From Sphingobacterium sp. HMA12 (lineage in GTDB: Bacteria; Bacteroidota; Bacteroidia; Sphingobacteriales; Sphingobacteriaceae), in contig NZ_BEYR01000004.1 in the NCBI RefSeq assembly GCF_002933815.1, forward strand, positions 186,001-250,000: a DNA stretch of 64,000 bases, in the 5' to 3' direction. Every line of letters starts with the position of its first letter. Within the stretch, counting starts at the first letter, position 1. The position numbers were made by a program, and so were the translations under genes. The notes under the pieces are model-generated. The model did not search any database. It was given only the letters and a program-made list of their open reading frames with translations, and was not told the origin of the DNA. This document shows positions 52,182 to 61,602 of the stretch, in pieces.

Positions 52182-54698
52182 ATGACTAATTTAAAAAAAA
52201 TTAAAAACCCACTACTCTATGCTGGCCTTGGCATGGCATTTTTTAGCCAAGCAGCATATGCTCAAAAATCGAGCTCAATTGCCGATCAGCTGCAAATCAC
52301 CTGGCAAGTCAAGGATGGCCAGAATATCCGTAAAAATCCTGTCTCAACAATCATTTTGAAAAATAAGGGCAGAAGTGCCATACAGCTGAATGATTGGAGC
52401 CTCTGGTTTAATTTTATCCGGTCTATTGATCCTGATAAAGTAGATAATAGATTTGCCATTGACCACAGGAATGGTGACCTATTTCAGGTTAGCTTTAAGA
52501 AAAACAATTTTCTATTAAAAGCACAGGACACCATCCATATTGATTTTACCACAACTGGACTCGTCAATTACACCGACGGACCAATCGGTTTGTATGTAAA
52601 AAACAGCAAAACCGGGCTTTCAACAGATATTCGGAACTATACAGCAGTGAAAACCGCACCTCAATCTGACACTGAAAAAGCGGATTATTGGTCTTATAAG
52701 TATGATCAGAACCAACTTACAGATGGAATCGAAGCACAAAGCATTATTCCTTTACCCAGTAATATTAACATCGACAATAACGCAAAGTTCAATATAACGA
52801 ACGATACTAAGGCATTAATTGCCAGCGAATTTGCTTCAGAAGCGAATTTTCTGACAGATTTTCTAAACAAGTACACGGGAATCAAACTATCTCCTTCTTC
52901 GGCAAAAGAAGATGGAATTGTTATCGTCAAAACAAATGATCTAAAACCTGAATCCTACCGGCTAAACATTGATGCAAAGGGGATACACATAGAGGCTTCG
53001 GATAAAGCAGGTGCATTTTATGCCATACAGTCTTTGAAATCCTTGATTAATCATCAACAATGGAATAAAACCACAAAATCAATTGCCTTACCTTACGCAA
53101 AAATAGAGGATAGTCCTCGTTATGGCTATCGTGGATTTATGTTGGATGCAGCCCGTAATTTTCATAGCAAGGCAGAAGTGTTGCGCATTTTAGACCTGAT
53201 GGCCGCCTATAAATTAAATAAGTTCCATTTCCACTTTATTGACGATGAAGGTTGGCGATTGGAAATTCCATCCTTACCGGAACTGACTGCTGTGGGTGCT
53301 AACCGCACCGCTAATTTCGAAGACGGTAAAGGAATTCAACCCGCTTATGGTTCTGGTGCCACTGCAAAAGCGCATCAATTCTACACCGTAGCTGATTATA
53401 TCGAAATCTTAAAATATGCGCAAGCAAGACATATCGATGTGATACCTGAAGTAGAAACACCGGGGCATGCCCGTGCTGCGATCAAAGCAATGCGCGCACG
53501 TTATGCTCACTTCACTAAGGTGGGCGACAAACAGAAAGCAGAAGAGTTCCTATTGGATGATGCGGATGATAAATCGATCTATAACTCTGCACAGAACTGG
53601 AATGACAATGTGATGAACCCTGCCTTACCTTCAACCTATCATTTCCTGAGCAAAGTGGTCGATGAAATCAAAGCTATCCATGAAAAAGCTGGAGTACCAT
53701 TGAAAATTATCGATTTGGGAGGTGATGAAACACCAAGCGGTGTCTGGGAAAAATCGCCGAAGATCCTTGCTTTCATGAAGGAAAATAACATCAGTAATGT
53801 ACTTGATGTATGGCCAATATATATCGCCAAAATAAATCAACTTGTCCAAAGTAAAGGTCTGACTATGTCGGGATGGGAAGAAATGGGGATGCGTAACAAA
53901 GGGAAAGGAATGGAAGTTAACGCTGAATTGGGTAAATCCGGCATACATCTCAATGTATGGAACAACCTTCCGGGACAGGGACAAGAAGATCTAGCTTACC
54001 GCTTAGCAAATGCAGGCTATAAAGTGGTGTATACAAGCGCAGCAAACAATTACCTGGATATGTCATGGGATCGAGACTTTGCTGATCCGGGCCATAGCTG
54101 GGTGGGTACTGTAAACTTGAACAGAACCTATTCGTTCGCACCGGAAAACTTCTTCATCAACCTTCGTAAAGATGATACTGGAAAAGATCTCGTAAAAGAA
54201 GCTTATACTAACAAAGTGCAGCTTACTACTGAAGGAAAGAAAAATCTGCTCGGCATCAAGGGTGCACTATGGGCTGAAAAAGTATCCACAGACCAACGCC
54301 TTGAGGAGATGATATTCCCCCGGTTAATTGCTATTGCCGATCGCGCCTGGGCGCAAGAACAAGCTTGGGAAAAAGGTAATTCTTATGATGAAGCAACCTA
54401 TCGTAAGTCGTATACAGCCTTTATTAAGAAATTAGGCGAGGATGAATTAAAGAAACTGGATATTATTGATGGGGGTTATACCTATCGCCTTCCGAAGCTT
54501 GGAATTAAACAAGAGGGTAACCAACTTTATATCAACACTGATTATCCTGGATTCAAAGTCTATTATACAGAGAATGGAAGTACACCGAATTTGAAATCAA
54601 AAGAAGTAAATGGCGCAATTCCTTTTCAAGCGGGCAACAAATATCTATTCAAGGTATTTGACGCCAAAGGTAGATCTGGAGATGTTATTGCCTATTAA
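52182..54698 (+). CDS. GH20 beta-N-acetylhexosaminidase
   Basis: A secreted glycoside hydrolase of family 20, 838 residues (signal peptide to about 27). Domains: an N-terminal CHB_HEX carbohydrate-binding domain (about 33-170), a GH20b domain (about 190-305), the catalytic TIM barrel (about 310-740), and a C-terminal chitobiase-type Ig domain. The Asp/Glu catalytic pair is in DLGGDETPSGVW, where the reaction is substrate-assisted. It removes terminal GlcNAc or GalNAc from chitooligosaccharides or glycoproteins. It fits with the NagB fusion downstream. Confidence 0.95.
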   Translation: MTNLKKIKNPLLYAGLGMAFFSQAAYAQKSSSIADQLQITWQVKDGQNIRKNPVSTIILKNKGRSAIQLNDWSLWFNFIRSIDPDKVDNRFAIDHRNGDLFQVSFKKNNFLLKAQDTIHIDFTTTGLVNYTDGPIGLYVKNSKTGLSTDIRNYTAVKTAPQSDTEKADYWSYKYDQNQLTDGIEAQSIIPLPSNINIDNNAKFNITNDTKALIASEFASEANFLTDFLNKYTGIKLSPSSAKEDGIVIVKTNDLKPESYRLNIDAKGIHIEASDKAGAFYAIQSLKSLINHQQWNKTTKSIALPYAKIEDSPRYGYRGFMLDAARNFHSKAEVLRILDLMAAYKLNKFHFHFIDDEGWRLEIPSLPELTAVGANRTANFEDGKGIQPAYGSGATAKAHQFYTVADYIEILKYAQARHIDVIPEVETPGHARAAIKAMRARYAHFTKVGDKQKAEEFLLDDADDKSIYNSAQNWNDNVMNPALPSTYHFLSKVVDEIKAIHEKAGVPLKIIDLGGDETPSGVWEKSPKILAFMKENNISNVLDVWPIYIAKINQLVQSKGLTMSGWEEMGMRNKGKGMEVNAELGKSGIHLNVWNNLPGQGQEDLAYRLANAGYKVVYTSAANNYLDMSWDRDFADPGHSWVGTVNLNRTYSFAPENFFINLRKDDTGKDLVKEAYTNKVQLTTEGKKNLLGIKGALWAEKVSTDQRLEEMIFPRLIAIADRAWAQEQAWEKGNSYDEATYRKSYTAFIKKLGEDELKKLDIIDGGYTYRLPKLGIKQEGNQLYINTDYPGFKVYYTENGSTPNLKSKEVNGAIPFQAGNKYLFKVFDAKGRSGDVIAY

Positions 54699-54855
54699 AA
54701 ACTGAACTGGATTATTACAATAAATAGTGATATCCAATAAGCTCACGCTCATCGGTGAAATAGCACGGCCGATAGCAGTTCTAAAACTGAAAAAGGGATA
54801 ATTTCGAATAGAAATCATCCCTTTTTACTTGTGCTCACGATTAAATGCTATCTGT

Positions 54856-57351
54856 TTAAAACTTATAGCTTAACGAAACAGCCGCATTTCTTGGATCAAT
54901 CTGATTGATAAAACCTCCACGGAAATACGAGTTCAAGCCAATCTCGTTGGTAATATTGTTAACAAAAACTTTTGCATCAAATTTTCGCCATTTGTACCCT
55001 ACCTGTGCGTTTAAAGTTGTATAGGCTGGCATATTGAATGGTTTTTCGCCATAATATTCACCGTGGCCTTGCGGTGTTAGACTATATTCATTTACTGGAC
55101 GATCGCCCACATAATAAACTCCGGCACTTAAGCTCAGATTTCTTAAAGCACCTTGATTAAAGACATATTGCACCCAGGCATTGGCCGTATGTTTTGGCGC
55201 ATTCATTGGTGCGGAGCCATTCATGTAAGACGGAGAATTTTTATATCGGGCATCCAAATATGCATAGCCCAACATCACCGTTAGATTTTCCAATACACGA
55301 CCATTTAATTCAGCTTCGATACCATCCCGGATTAAATCACCTGCTTTAAAATAAAGACCCGTCGGTTGATTTGCCTCATTATATTCCGCATTGGTTAAGT
55401 CAGACGTATAAATATGGAAATACGTTAAGTTGAAACGCAGTCTATTATTCAACCAATCTGATTTAATCCCACCTTCGAATTGTTCGGTAGTTGAAGCACC
55501 TGCCTTGGTCCCATCAACCATTGGATTGGCAGCACTTCTAAGACTTGTTGAATTCGTATAGGATCCGAATACATTGAAATTCTCGAAAGGTGTTACGATA
55601 ACACCCGCCATCGGATTCCAGGCTGATACCCTCTTATTTCCGTTTGATGTAAAGTCCTTTGTCGTCATTTCAGAGTAACGCAAACCCAATACTGCCTTAA
55701 TGTATTTACTGAATTCAATAACATCCTGTGCCATAAAGCCAACAGAAGAATAGTAATTTCTCACCGGCGTTTTAGCCTCAAAAGCCACCTTCTTTCCTGT
55801 CCGTTTATTTCCCAAAGAATCCACATAAGATACTTGATCCAAATCATTAGCCCAGTCGCCATGAATATCAATAACATCAATCACCCCTGCAGCTAAAGCC
55901 GCCTGGTCGGTCTTTTTTAAAAGAACTTTATCTTCTAACAGATTCAATTTGGTATCAAACGAAGTTGTTGTTGCATCCGCAATACGATAATCTACACCAG
56001 CCTGTACCAAATGCTTTACTTTGCCTGTATACAAATCCTTTCCGATCAAATCAAATTGGAAGGTCTTGTTTTTATCATCACGCAAACTCTTGCTCATCTT
56101 CCGTGAAAAGGTATTGAACTTTTCCTCACGGTCCTTTATAAGAGTCGCCGATGTTGTCAAGTTATCGACCTGATAAGATGAGGTTGCTATGGAAGCGCGA
56201 ATACTCCAACGATCGGTCAATTCATGATTGATCTGCCCCATAAAGCTCTTCATCTCTGTATTCACATTATCAGAATTCATACCCAAGAATTTATTGTTTG
56301 GGATGACATACAACGCATTTACCGATTGAGATTTGTGTAAGTTAACTGCCGAATTCACTGGGGTACGATTATCGTTGAAATAGTCTCCTTCCAATGTGAT
56401 CGTTGTTCTATCGGTTGGCTTCCAAGCCAGTGATGGGTTTAGATAGACACGGTCGGCTGAAAGCCCTTTTCTGAAACTATCATTTCTTTCATAGGCACCA
56501 TCCATACGAAAAGCGACAGTCTCCTTTTTATCCAGTACCGTCTGAAAATCAAATGTCGGCCGAAACTGTCCCCAGCTTCCTACACGTACCCCAACCTCGC
56601 CGGAGTTTGTAAAATTAGGCGTTTTTGTCACGACGTTAATCACCCCGCCGGCATTACCAAGGTCAGTAATAACACCTTGTGTTACCGCAGCAGAACCTTT
56701 GATCATCTGGATGGACTCTACCCCTTGCATATCAACAACGCCAGAAGCAGTCTGGAACTGCGAGTCCATACGTACCCCATTTTTCAAAACTGGCACTCCT
56801 CTGAAACCTCTTGTAGACAATGATTCTTTGACACCGCCGTAAGAACCAAATAGCGTAACGCCCGGAATATTTCGAACAGCATCAGTCAATGTTAATATAC
56901 CCTGATCTTGAATTACTTTATTGGATATCACCGATATACTCTGAATCTGATCGGAAGGTTTTAAAGGCATACGGGTAATCATCTCAAGCCCCTTTGGCTT
57001 TTTATTCCGCTCACCAAACACCTCCACTTCATCGATAGCCTGCTCATTGCTCACCAGCACCACCGGTTTTATGACCACCTCACGGCTAGCGGAGCTAAAT
57101 ACATAATCAACCGAGGTTGTTTGATATCCTAGATAGGTAAAACGGATAACCGCATTTTGATCGACACCCTGAAGTCTAAAATGACCTCTGTGGTCTGTCC
57201 GCACGGTTTTATCGCCGATTGAAACGGTCACTGAGCTTAATGGGTTGTTGTTTGCATCAACAACCTTTCCTTTTACGATCCCTGAAGTTTGACCATATAC
57301 AGCGCTTCCGATTAACAACGTAGAGGCAAGAGCAAGTAAGTGTTTGTCCAT
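54856..57351 (-). CDS. TonB-dependent siderophore receptor
   Basis: An outer-membrane ferric-siderophore receptor of 831 residues. Signal peptide (1-20), a carboxypeptidase-regulatory-like domain (about 25-110), a plug (about 120-245, with TDAVRNIPGVTLFGSYGG and the SIQMIKGSAAVTQG stretch), and a barrel ending SYKF. The plug and RPVNEY/VNNIT-type motifs place it with FhuE/FpvA-like receptors. The promoter carries a striking 23-bp inverted repeat, consistent with iron repression. The siderophore is unknown. No siderophore synthesis genes are nearby. Confidence 0.9.
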   Translation of the reverse strand: MDKHLLALASTLLIGSAVYGQTSGIVKGKVVDANNNPLSSVTVSIGDKTVRTDHRGHFRLQGVDQNAVIRFTYLGYQTTSVDYVFSSASREVVIKPVVLVSNEQAIDEVEVFGERNKKPKGLEMITRMPLKPSDQIQSISVISNKVIQDQGILTLTDAVRNIPGVTLFGSYGGVKESLSTRGFRGVPVLKNGVRMDSQFQTASGVVDMQGVESIQMIKGSAAVTQGVITDLGNAGGVINVVTKTPNFTNSGEVGVRVGSWGQFRPTFDFQTVLDKKETVAFRMDGAYERNDSFRKGLSADRVYLNPSLAWKPTDRTTITLEGDYFNDNRTPVNSAVNLHKSQSVNALYVIPNNKFLGMNSDNVNTEMKSFMGQINHELTDRWSIRASIATSSYQVDNLTTSATLIKDREEKFNTFSRKMSKSLRDDKNKTFQFDLIGKDLYTGKVKHLVQAGVDYRIADATTTSFDTKLNLLEDKVLLKKTDQAALAAGVIDVIDIHGDWANDLDQVSYVDSLGNKRTGKKVAFEAKTPVRNYYSSVGFMAQDVIEFSKYIKAVLGLRYSEMTTKDFTSNGNKRVSAWNPMAGVIVTPFENFNVFGSYTNSTSLRSAANPMVDGTKAGASTTEQFEGGIKSDWLNNRLRFNLTYFHIYTSDLTNAEYNEANQPTGLYFKAGDLIRDGIEAELNGRVLENLTVMLGYAYLDARYKNSPSYMNGSAPMNAPKHTANAWVQYVFNQGALRNLSLSAGVYYVGDRPVNEYSLTPQGHGEYYGEKPFNMPAYTTLNAQVGYKWRKFDAKVFVNNITNEIGLNSYFRGGFINQIDPRNAAVSLSYKF

Positions 57352-57369
57352 GTTAATAATTTTGGGTAA

Positions 57370-57439
57370 TTATTTTTAATTATTCTAAATAACAGGGCAA
57401 AGATATAAAAACTCACTTATTTAGAATAATTAAAAATAA
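57370..57439. promoter_or_regulatory. 23-bp inverted repeat flanking the siderophore receptor promoter
   Basis: Arms at 57370-57392 and 57417-57439 are perfect reverse complements, separated by a 24-base spacer. The -7 box lies in the spacer. A repressor of the Fur or DtxR class is a likely ligand, but that is inferred. Confidence 0.65.
57398..57405 (-). promoter_or_regulatory. Siderophore receptor -7 box
   Basis: Minus-strand TATCTTTG, a perfect TAnnTTTG, 47 bases before the ATG and between the two operator copies. Confidence 0.6.
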
Positions 57440-57440
57440 A

Positions 57441-57472
57441 AAAGCTCTGAATCGCTTATGATTCAGAGCTTT
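57441..57472 (-). terminator. Terminator after the nagB fusion gene
   Basis: Perfect 13-bp stem (57441-57453 and 57460-57472) with six bases of loop and an A-run on the plus strand (T-run on minus), about 22 bases from the nagB-type stop. Confidence 0.8.
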
Positions 57473-57494
57473 CCTAATATTAACTCAGTGTATT

Positions 57495-59423
57495 TTAGTC
57501 AAATTTCCATCGTACAAAAGCCTCTATCGCTTCGTAGTTAGCTAGACCTAACCTGTCATATAACGACGCGGTGTCACTCGTACGGTCTTCAGCACGTACC
57601 CAAAATTCACGTGGATCATCACCCGGGAATACAGGTAGATCTTTTTGGGATTGGTGTTTGAAGATCGCTAAACGCTTGCGGTACACCTCTTGTGGTGATA
57701 GGGGAACGGCCATTTCAATCTCATGGATTGGGTATTCATGCCATGCACCTCTGTACAACCATAACCAACAGTCTTTTGTCCACTCGTCTGTTTTGCTCAA
57801 TCTTTTCAAGGCTTCGAATAAAATATCGAAACATACTTTATGTGTACCATGTGGGTCGGCAAAATCTCCCGCTGCAAATACTTGGTGCGGTTTTACCTGA
57901 CGCAACAATTCCATTGTTTGTTGAATATCATCTTCAAACGATACTTCTTTCGCAAATTTTTGTCTGTCATAGAATGGAAGATCCTGGAAGTGGATATTTT
58001 CATCTGGCAATCCGACTAAACGAGCTCCGGCAATGGCTTCCCCTTTACGGATCAATGCCTTTATTTTGCGAACAAGCTCGGTATCGATCTGATTTGGTTT
58101 TTTCGTTGCAAAGATTGCTCTTTCCTCATCATAAATCTGATTGATCTGAGCGGCCTCCGCCTTTGCACCGATTTGATTTGCCAGATCCTCCGCAAATTCC
58201 AGGTAACGCACCACATCATCATCCCATACAGCCGTATTACCACAAGTTTGGTATGCAACATGCACATTGTGCCCTTGATCTGCCAAACGGATAAATGTTC
58301 CGCCCATAGAGATGACATCGTCATCTGGGTGAGGAGAAAATACGATCACATTTTTCTTGGCTGGGTTGGCACGCTCCGGACGTTGCGAATCGTCTACGTT
58401 AGGTTTACCGCCCGGCCATCCTGTAATCGTATGCTGAAGTTCATTAAAAATACGGATATTGATGTTATAGGCAGGACCAGTTTCAGTTACCAGTTTTGCC
58501 ATGCCATGGGCATTATAGTCCTCGTCAGTAAGTTTCAAAATCGGCTTATTGATCTCTAAGGCCAACCAAACAACTGCCTTTTTAATCAAAGAGGGTGTCC
58601 AGGTAACATCTTCGGCTAACCATGGAAGATCAAAACGTGTCAACAACGACGCTGCTGCCTCATCCAAAATGAACTCGACATTATCCGACAGTTGAAGATA
58701 TGTAGCCGGAATCTCTGCTGAAATCTCGCCTTCAACAGCTTTTTTGATGATCTCCGCTTTCGTTTCAGTCCATGCCATCAGAATGATCTCGCGTGCTTTG
58801 AAAATTGTACCCACACCCATTGTAATGGCTTTTCTTGGCACATTTTCTTTTCCACCAAAAGCGCGAGAGGCGTCACGACGTGTCAGATCATCTAAGGTTA
58901 CAATACGAGTACCGGAGTTGGGCGCAGAACCCGGTTCGTTAAAACCAATATGTCCGGTACGGCCAATACCTAGCAATTGAATATCTAAACCTCCAGCAGC
59001 TGTAATCTTTTGCTCGTATGCCTCACAAAATGCATTGACTTGATCAGGTGCCAGGGTACCATCAGGAATATTTACATTCGCCTTATCAATATCCACATGA
59101 TCGAACAAGTTTTTGTTCATAAAGGTCACATAGCTCTGATCGGCGTCAGGTTGCATAGGGTAATATTCGTCAAGATTGAAGGTAATCACGTTCTTAAAGC
59201 TTAAACCTTCTTCTTTGTGCAAGCGAATCAGTTCTTGATAGACCTGCACCGGTGTGGCACCAGTGGCAAGACCCAGAACAGCTTTTTCACCTTTCTCTTG
59301 CTTTGCACGAATAATGTCAGCAATACGATTTGCAACGTTTTTCGAAGCTGAATTTTGATCTGGATAGACGCTTACGGGGACTTTCTCGAAGCGTGTTTCT
59401 TCCAATAAATTTAATCTAGCCAT
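57495..59423 (-). CDS. nagB: Glucosamine-6-phosphate deaminase fused to a PIG-L/LmbE domain
   Basis: A bifunctional-looking enzyme of 642 residues, a known Bacteroidota arrangement. Residues about 1-265 are NagB: LGLATGATPVQVY, the FNLDEYYP catalytic Asp, and GIGRTGHIGFNEPGS with the His. The Asp of E. coli DGH is Thr here. Residues about 355-630 are a PIG-L deacetylase-like domain with FSPHPDDDVISMGG and the metal-binding DPHGTH. NagB converts glucosamine-6-phosphate to fructose-6-phosphate and ammonia. The second domain may deacetylate GlcNAc derivatives. It stands between a siderophore receptor and an aminotransferase. Confidence 0.92.
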   Translation of the reverse strand: MARLNLLEETRFEKVPVSVYPDQNSASKNVANRIADIIRAKQEKGEKAVLGLATGATPVQVYQELIRLHKEEGLSFKNVITFNLDEYYPMQPDADQSYVTFMNKNLFDHVDIDKANVNIPDGTLAPDQVNAFCEAYEQKITAAGGLDIQLLGIGRTGHIGFNEPGSAPNSGTRIVTLDDLTRRDASRAFGGKENVPRKAITMGVGTIFKAREIILMAWTETKAEIIKKAVEGEISAEIPATYLQLSDNVEFILDEAAASLLTRFDLPWLAEDVTWTPSLIKKAVVWLALEINKPILKLTDEDYNAHGMAKLVTETGPAYNINIRIFNELQHTITGWPGGKPNVDDSQRPERANPAKKNVIVFSPHPDDDVISMGGTFIRLADQGHNVHVAYQTCGNTAVWDDDVVRYLEFAEDLANQIGAKAEAAQINQIYDEERAIFATKKPNQIDTELVRKIKALIRKGEAIAGARLVGLPDENIHFQDLPFYDRQKFAKEVSFEDDIQQTMELLRQVKPHQVFAAGDFADPHGTHKVCFDILFEALKRLSKTDEWTKDCWLWLYRGAWHEYPIHEIEMAVPLSPQEVYRKRLAIFKHQSQKDLPVFPGDDPREFWVRAEDRTSDTASLYDRLGLANYEAIEAFVRWKFD

Positions 59424-59452
59424 TTTATGGATATATTGATAAACGTGAATTA

Positions 59453-59460
59453 CAAATTTA
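59453..59460 (-). promoter_or_regulatory. nagB -7 promoter box
   Basis: Minus-strand TAAATTTG matches TAnnTTTG, 30 bases before the ATG. Confidence 0.5.
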
Positions 59461-59564
59461 TGAAATTAGTGAGTTAAGTTGAAGTAAAATTTTAATAAAG
59501 TACCCTGTTCTTAACAATATTTTAAATAAAACCTTTTAGCCCCAAATTTAGCATCTAAAACAGG

Positions 59565-60713
59565 CTAAATTTTATTCAAAATAGCGACCGCTTCGGATAA
59601 AGTAACGTCCTGCTTGGCGAAACAAACGCGCAAAACTTGTTGATCTGTAACCTGTTTGTAGAATGCAGAGAGCGGGATTGTCGCTATTTTATGATGTGTT
59701 GTCAAATAACGGGCAAAATCGAATTCTTTCTCCTGACTGATTGCACTATAATCCAGATTCAGAAAATAGGTACCTTCACAGGGTAGTACTTTAAAACGGG
59801 ATTCCTTCAAACCATTTTTGAGCAAGTCTCTTTTTTTCTCAAAAAAACCAGCGAGATTATCGATGTACGCAATATCTTTTAAATATTCCGCGATCGCAAT
59901 TTGCATTGGTGTATTGACGCTGAACACGTTAAACTGATGAATCTTTCGAAATTCTCGTGTCAGCATGGCCGGAGCTACACAGTACCCAATCTTCCAGCCT
60001 GTCGTATGCAACAGCTTTCCGAAAGAAGCAACAACAAAACTCCGCTCGCGCAAGGCCGGAATGCTCAAAACTGATTGCGGTTCAACGCCATCAAAGACAA
60101 GATACTCATAGACTTCATCGCTGAGCAGCAGAGTGCCCGTACCTTCCAGAAGCTTGCCAAGTTTATTCAATTCTTCATTTCCGAGAACTTTTCCCGTAGG
60201 ATTATTCGGATTATTGATAATCACCAGTCGTGTTTTTTCGTTGATCAACGTGGCCACATAATCCCAGTCAATTTGAAAATCCGGTGCCAATAATCGAACC
60301 GGAATAACCTTACCCCCAAACAATTCGATCGTTGGGGCATAACTATCGTATGCCGGTTCGAATATAATCACTTCGTCTCCAGCCCCGACCACTGTTGCTA
60401 GAGCTGTAAAGATGGCCTGAGTTCCCCCGGCTGTTATCGTGAGTTCCTCTGAAGGATCTACATCCACGTCATATACAACCTTGTATTTATTTACGATCGT
60501 CTCTCGCAGACTTTGTGCGCCGATCATCGGCGCATACTGATTATGTCCTTTTTCCATCGCCGCAGAAACCAATTGGGTTAGCCTGGGATCTGTTTCAAAG
60601 TCCGGGAATCCCTGTGAAAGGTTCAGGGCCTGCTCCGCATTGGCAAGCGTGGTCATCTGGGTAAAGATCGATGTACCGACATGTGGAAGTTTAGCTATTA
60701 GGTTGAAGTTCAT
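59565..60713 (-). CDS. Methionine aminotransferase (YbdL-type class I PLP enzyme)
   Basis: An aminotransferase of 382 residues. The family start ALNLSQGFPDFETDPRL, the PLP region NNPNNPTGKV, DEVYEYLVFDG, and the PLP lysine in SFGKLLHTTGWKIGY match YbdL and kynurenine/methionine aminotransferases. It would act in the last step of methionine salvage or in transamination of methionine. The start is divergent from the TlpA-like gene, with 72 bases between them. Confidence 0.88.
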   Translation of the reverse strand: MNFNLIAKLPHVGTSIFTQMTTLANAEQALNLSQGFPDFETDPRLTQLVSAAMEKGHNQYAPMIGAQSLRETIVNKYKVVYDVDVDPSEELTITAGGTQAIFTALATVVGAGDEVIIFEPAYDSYAPTIELFGGKVIPVRLLAPDFQIDWDYVATLINEKTRLVIINNPNNPTGKVLGNEELNKLGKLLEGTGTLLLSDEVYEYLVFDGVEPQSVLSIPALRERSFVVASFGKLLHTTGWKIGYCVAPAMLTREFRKIHQFNVFSVNTPMQIAIAEYLKDIAYIDNLAGFFEKKRDLLKNGLKESRFKVLPCEGTYFLNLDYSAISQEKEFDFARYLTTHHKIATIPLSAFYKQVTDQQVLRVCFAKQDVTLSEAVAILNKI

Positions 60714-60729
60714 TTTTTGACATTTTATT

Positions 60730-60750
60730 AATCTACTAAATTAGTGGATT
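60730..60750. promoter_or_regulatory. Near-palindrome in the divergent promoter
   Basis: AATCTACTAA and TTAGTGGATT mirror each other around a central A, with one wobble position. It lies directly upstream of the TlpA -7 box. Confidence 0.45.
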
Positions 60751-60754
60751 TTCT

Positions 60755-60762
60755 TATATTTG
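60755..60762 (+). promoter_or_regulatory. TlpA-like gene -7 box
   Basis: TATATTTG, a perfect TAnnTTTG, 24 bases before the ATG. Confidence 0.55.
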
Positions 60763-60785
60763 TAAATATATAGAAGAATAGCAAC

Positions 60786-61466
60786 ATGATAAAATACATC
60801 ACACTACTTTTTTTGGTTCTTCCGCTCTTTGGTTCAGCCCAGAAAAAAGAATTGACCAAACAGGAATACATTGCCCGTGTTAAAGCAGCACCGGATTCTA
60901 TTTCAACATTAGTTGATTTGCGTCGTGTAGGCGGCTACGACCCTGTCTATACTGAGCTACAAGCCCTTTATAACACTTTGAGCGATAATGTCAAGAACTC
61001 CAGTGAAGGAAAAGAATTCCAGGAATATTTAAATGCACTGGAGACTGTTCAGATCGGAAAAGTCGCACCTGCTTTTACACAAAATGACACAACGGGCAAC
61101 CCTGTACAACTATCCGATTTCAAAGGCAAGTATGTACTGCTTGATTTTTGGGCTTCCTGGTGTCCGGACTGTCGCGTTGAAAGTCCTGATCTCGTAAAAA
61201 CTTATCAACAGTTCAAAGGAGACAACTTTGAAATCCTGGGTATATCCTTTGACAAGGACCGCAACTCCTGGATCAAAGCCATTCATGCGGATAAGCTACA
61301 CTGGAGACATGTTTCTGACTTAAAACGCTGGCAAAATGATGTCGGCACATTATACGCAGTAAAGTCTATCCCTCAAAATGTATTGATTGACCCCAATGGA
61401 AAAATCATTGCCAAAAACTTGCATGGCGATGCTTTACGTGAAAAGCTAAAAGAAGTTTTGAAGTAG
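60786..61466 (+). CDS. TlpA-family thioredoxin-like protein
   Basis: An exported thiol-disulfide protein of 226 residues: a signal peptide (ending GSAQ), a helical spacer (about 20-90), then a thioredoxin fold (about 95-226) with the active site WASWCPDCRVE and the cis-proline in SIPQNVL. It is a TlpA/ResA-like periplasmic reductase; the partner is unknown. The unusual CPDC sequence (more often CGPC or CxxC variants) is common in this class. It is divergent from the aminotransferase gene. Confidence 0.88.
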   Translation: MIKYITLLFLVLPLFGSAQKKELTKQEYIARVKAAPDSISTLVDLRRVGGYDPVYTELQALYNTLSDNVKNSSEGKEFQEYLNALETVQIGKVAPAFTQNDTTGNPVQLSDFKGKYVLLDFWASWCPDCRVESPDLVKTYQQFKGDNFEILGISFDKDRNSWIKAIHADKLHWRHVSDLKRWQNDVGTLYAVKSIPQNVLIDPNGKIIAKNLHGDALREKLKEVLK

Positions 61467-61538
61467 GTTTTCGGTATATATGGTTGCTGTCTCCTTCAAA
61501 GTAAGCATCAGAAATGAGGCTATAGGGGAATAATAACC

Positions 61539-61589
61539 ATATTAAAAAGAATAGGTGCCCAAAAATCAGGCACCTATTCTTTTTAATAT
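61539..61589. terminator. Bidirectional terminator between the TlpA-like gene and radA
   Basis: Perfect 21-bp stem (61539-61559 and 61569-61589) with a 9-base loop, between convergent genes. Confidence 0.85.
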
Positions 61590-61602
61590 ATGTTTTAGCA
61601 AA

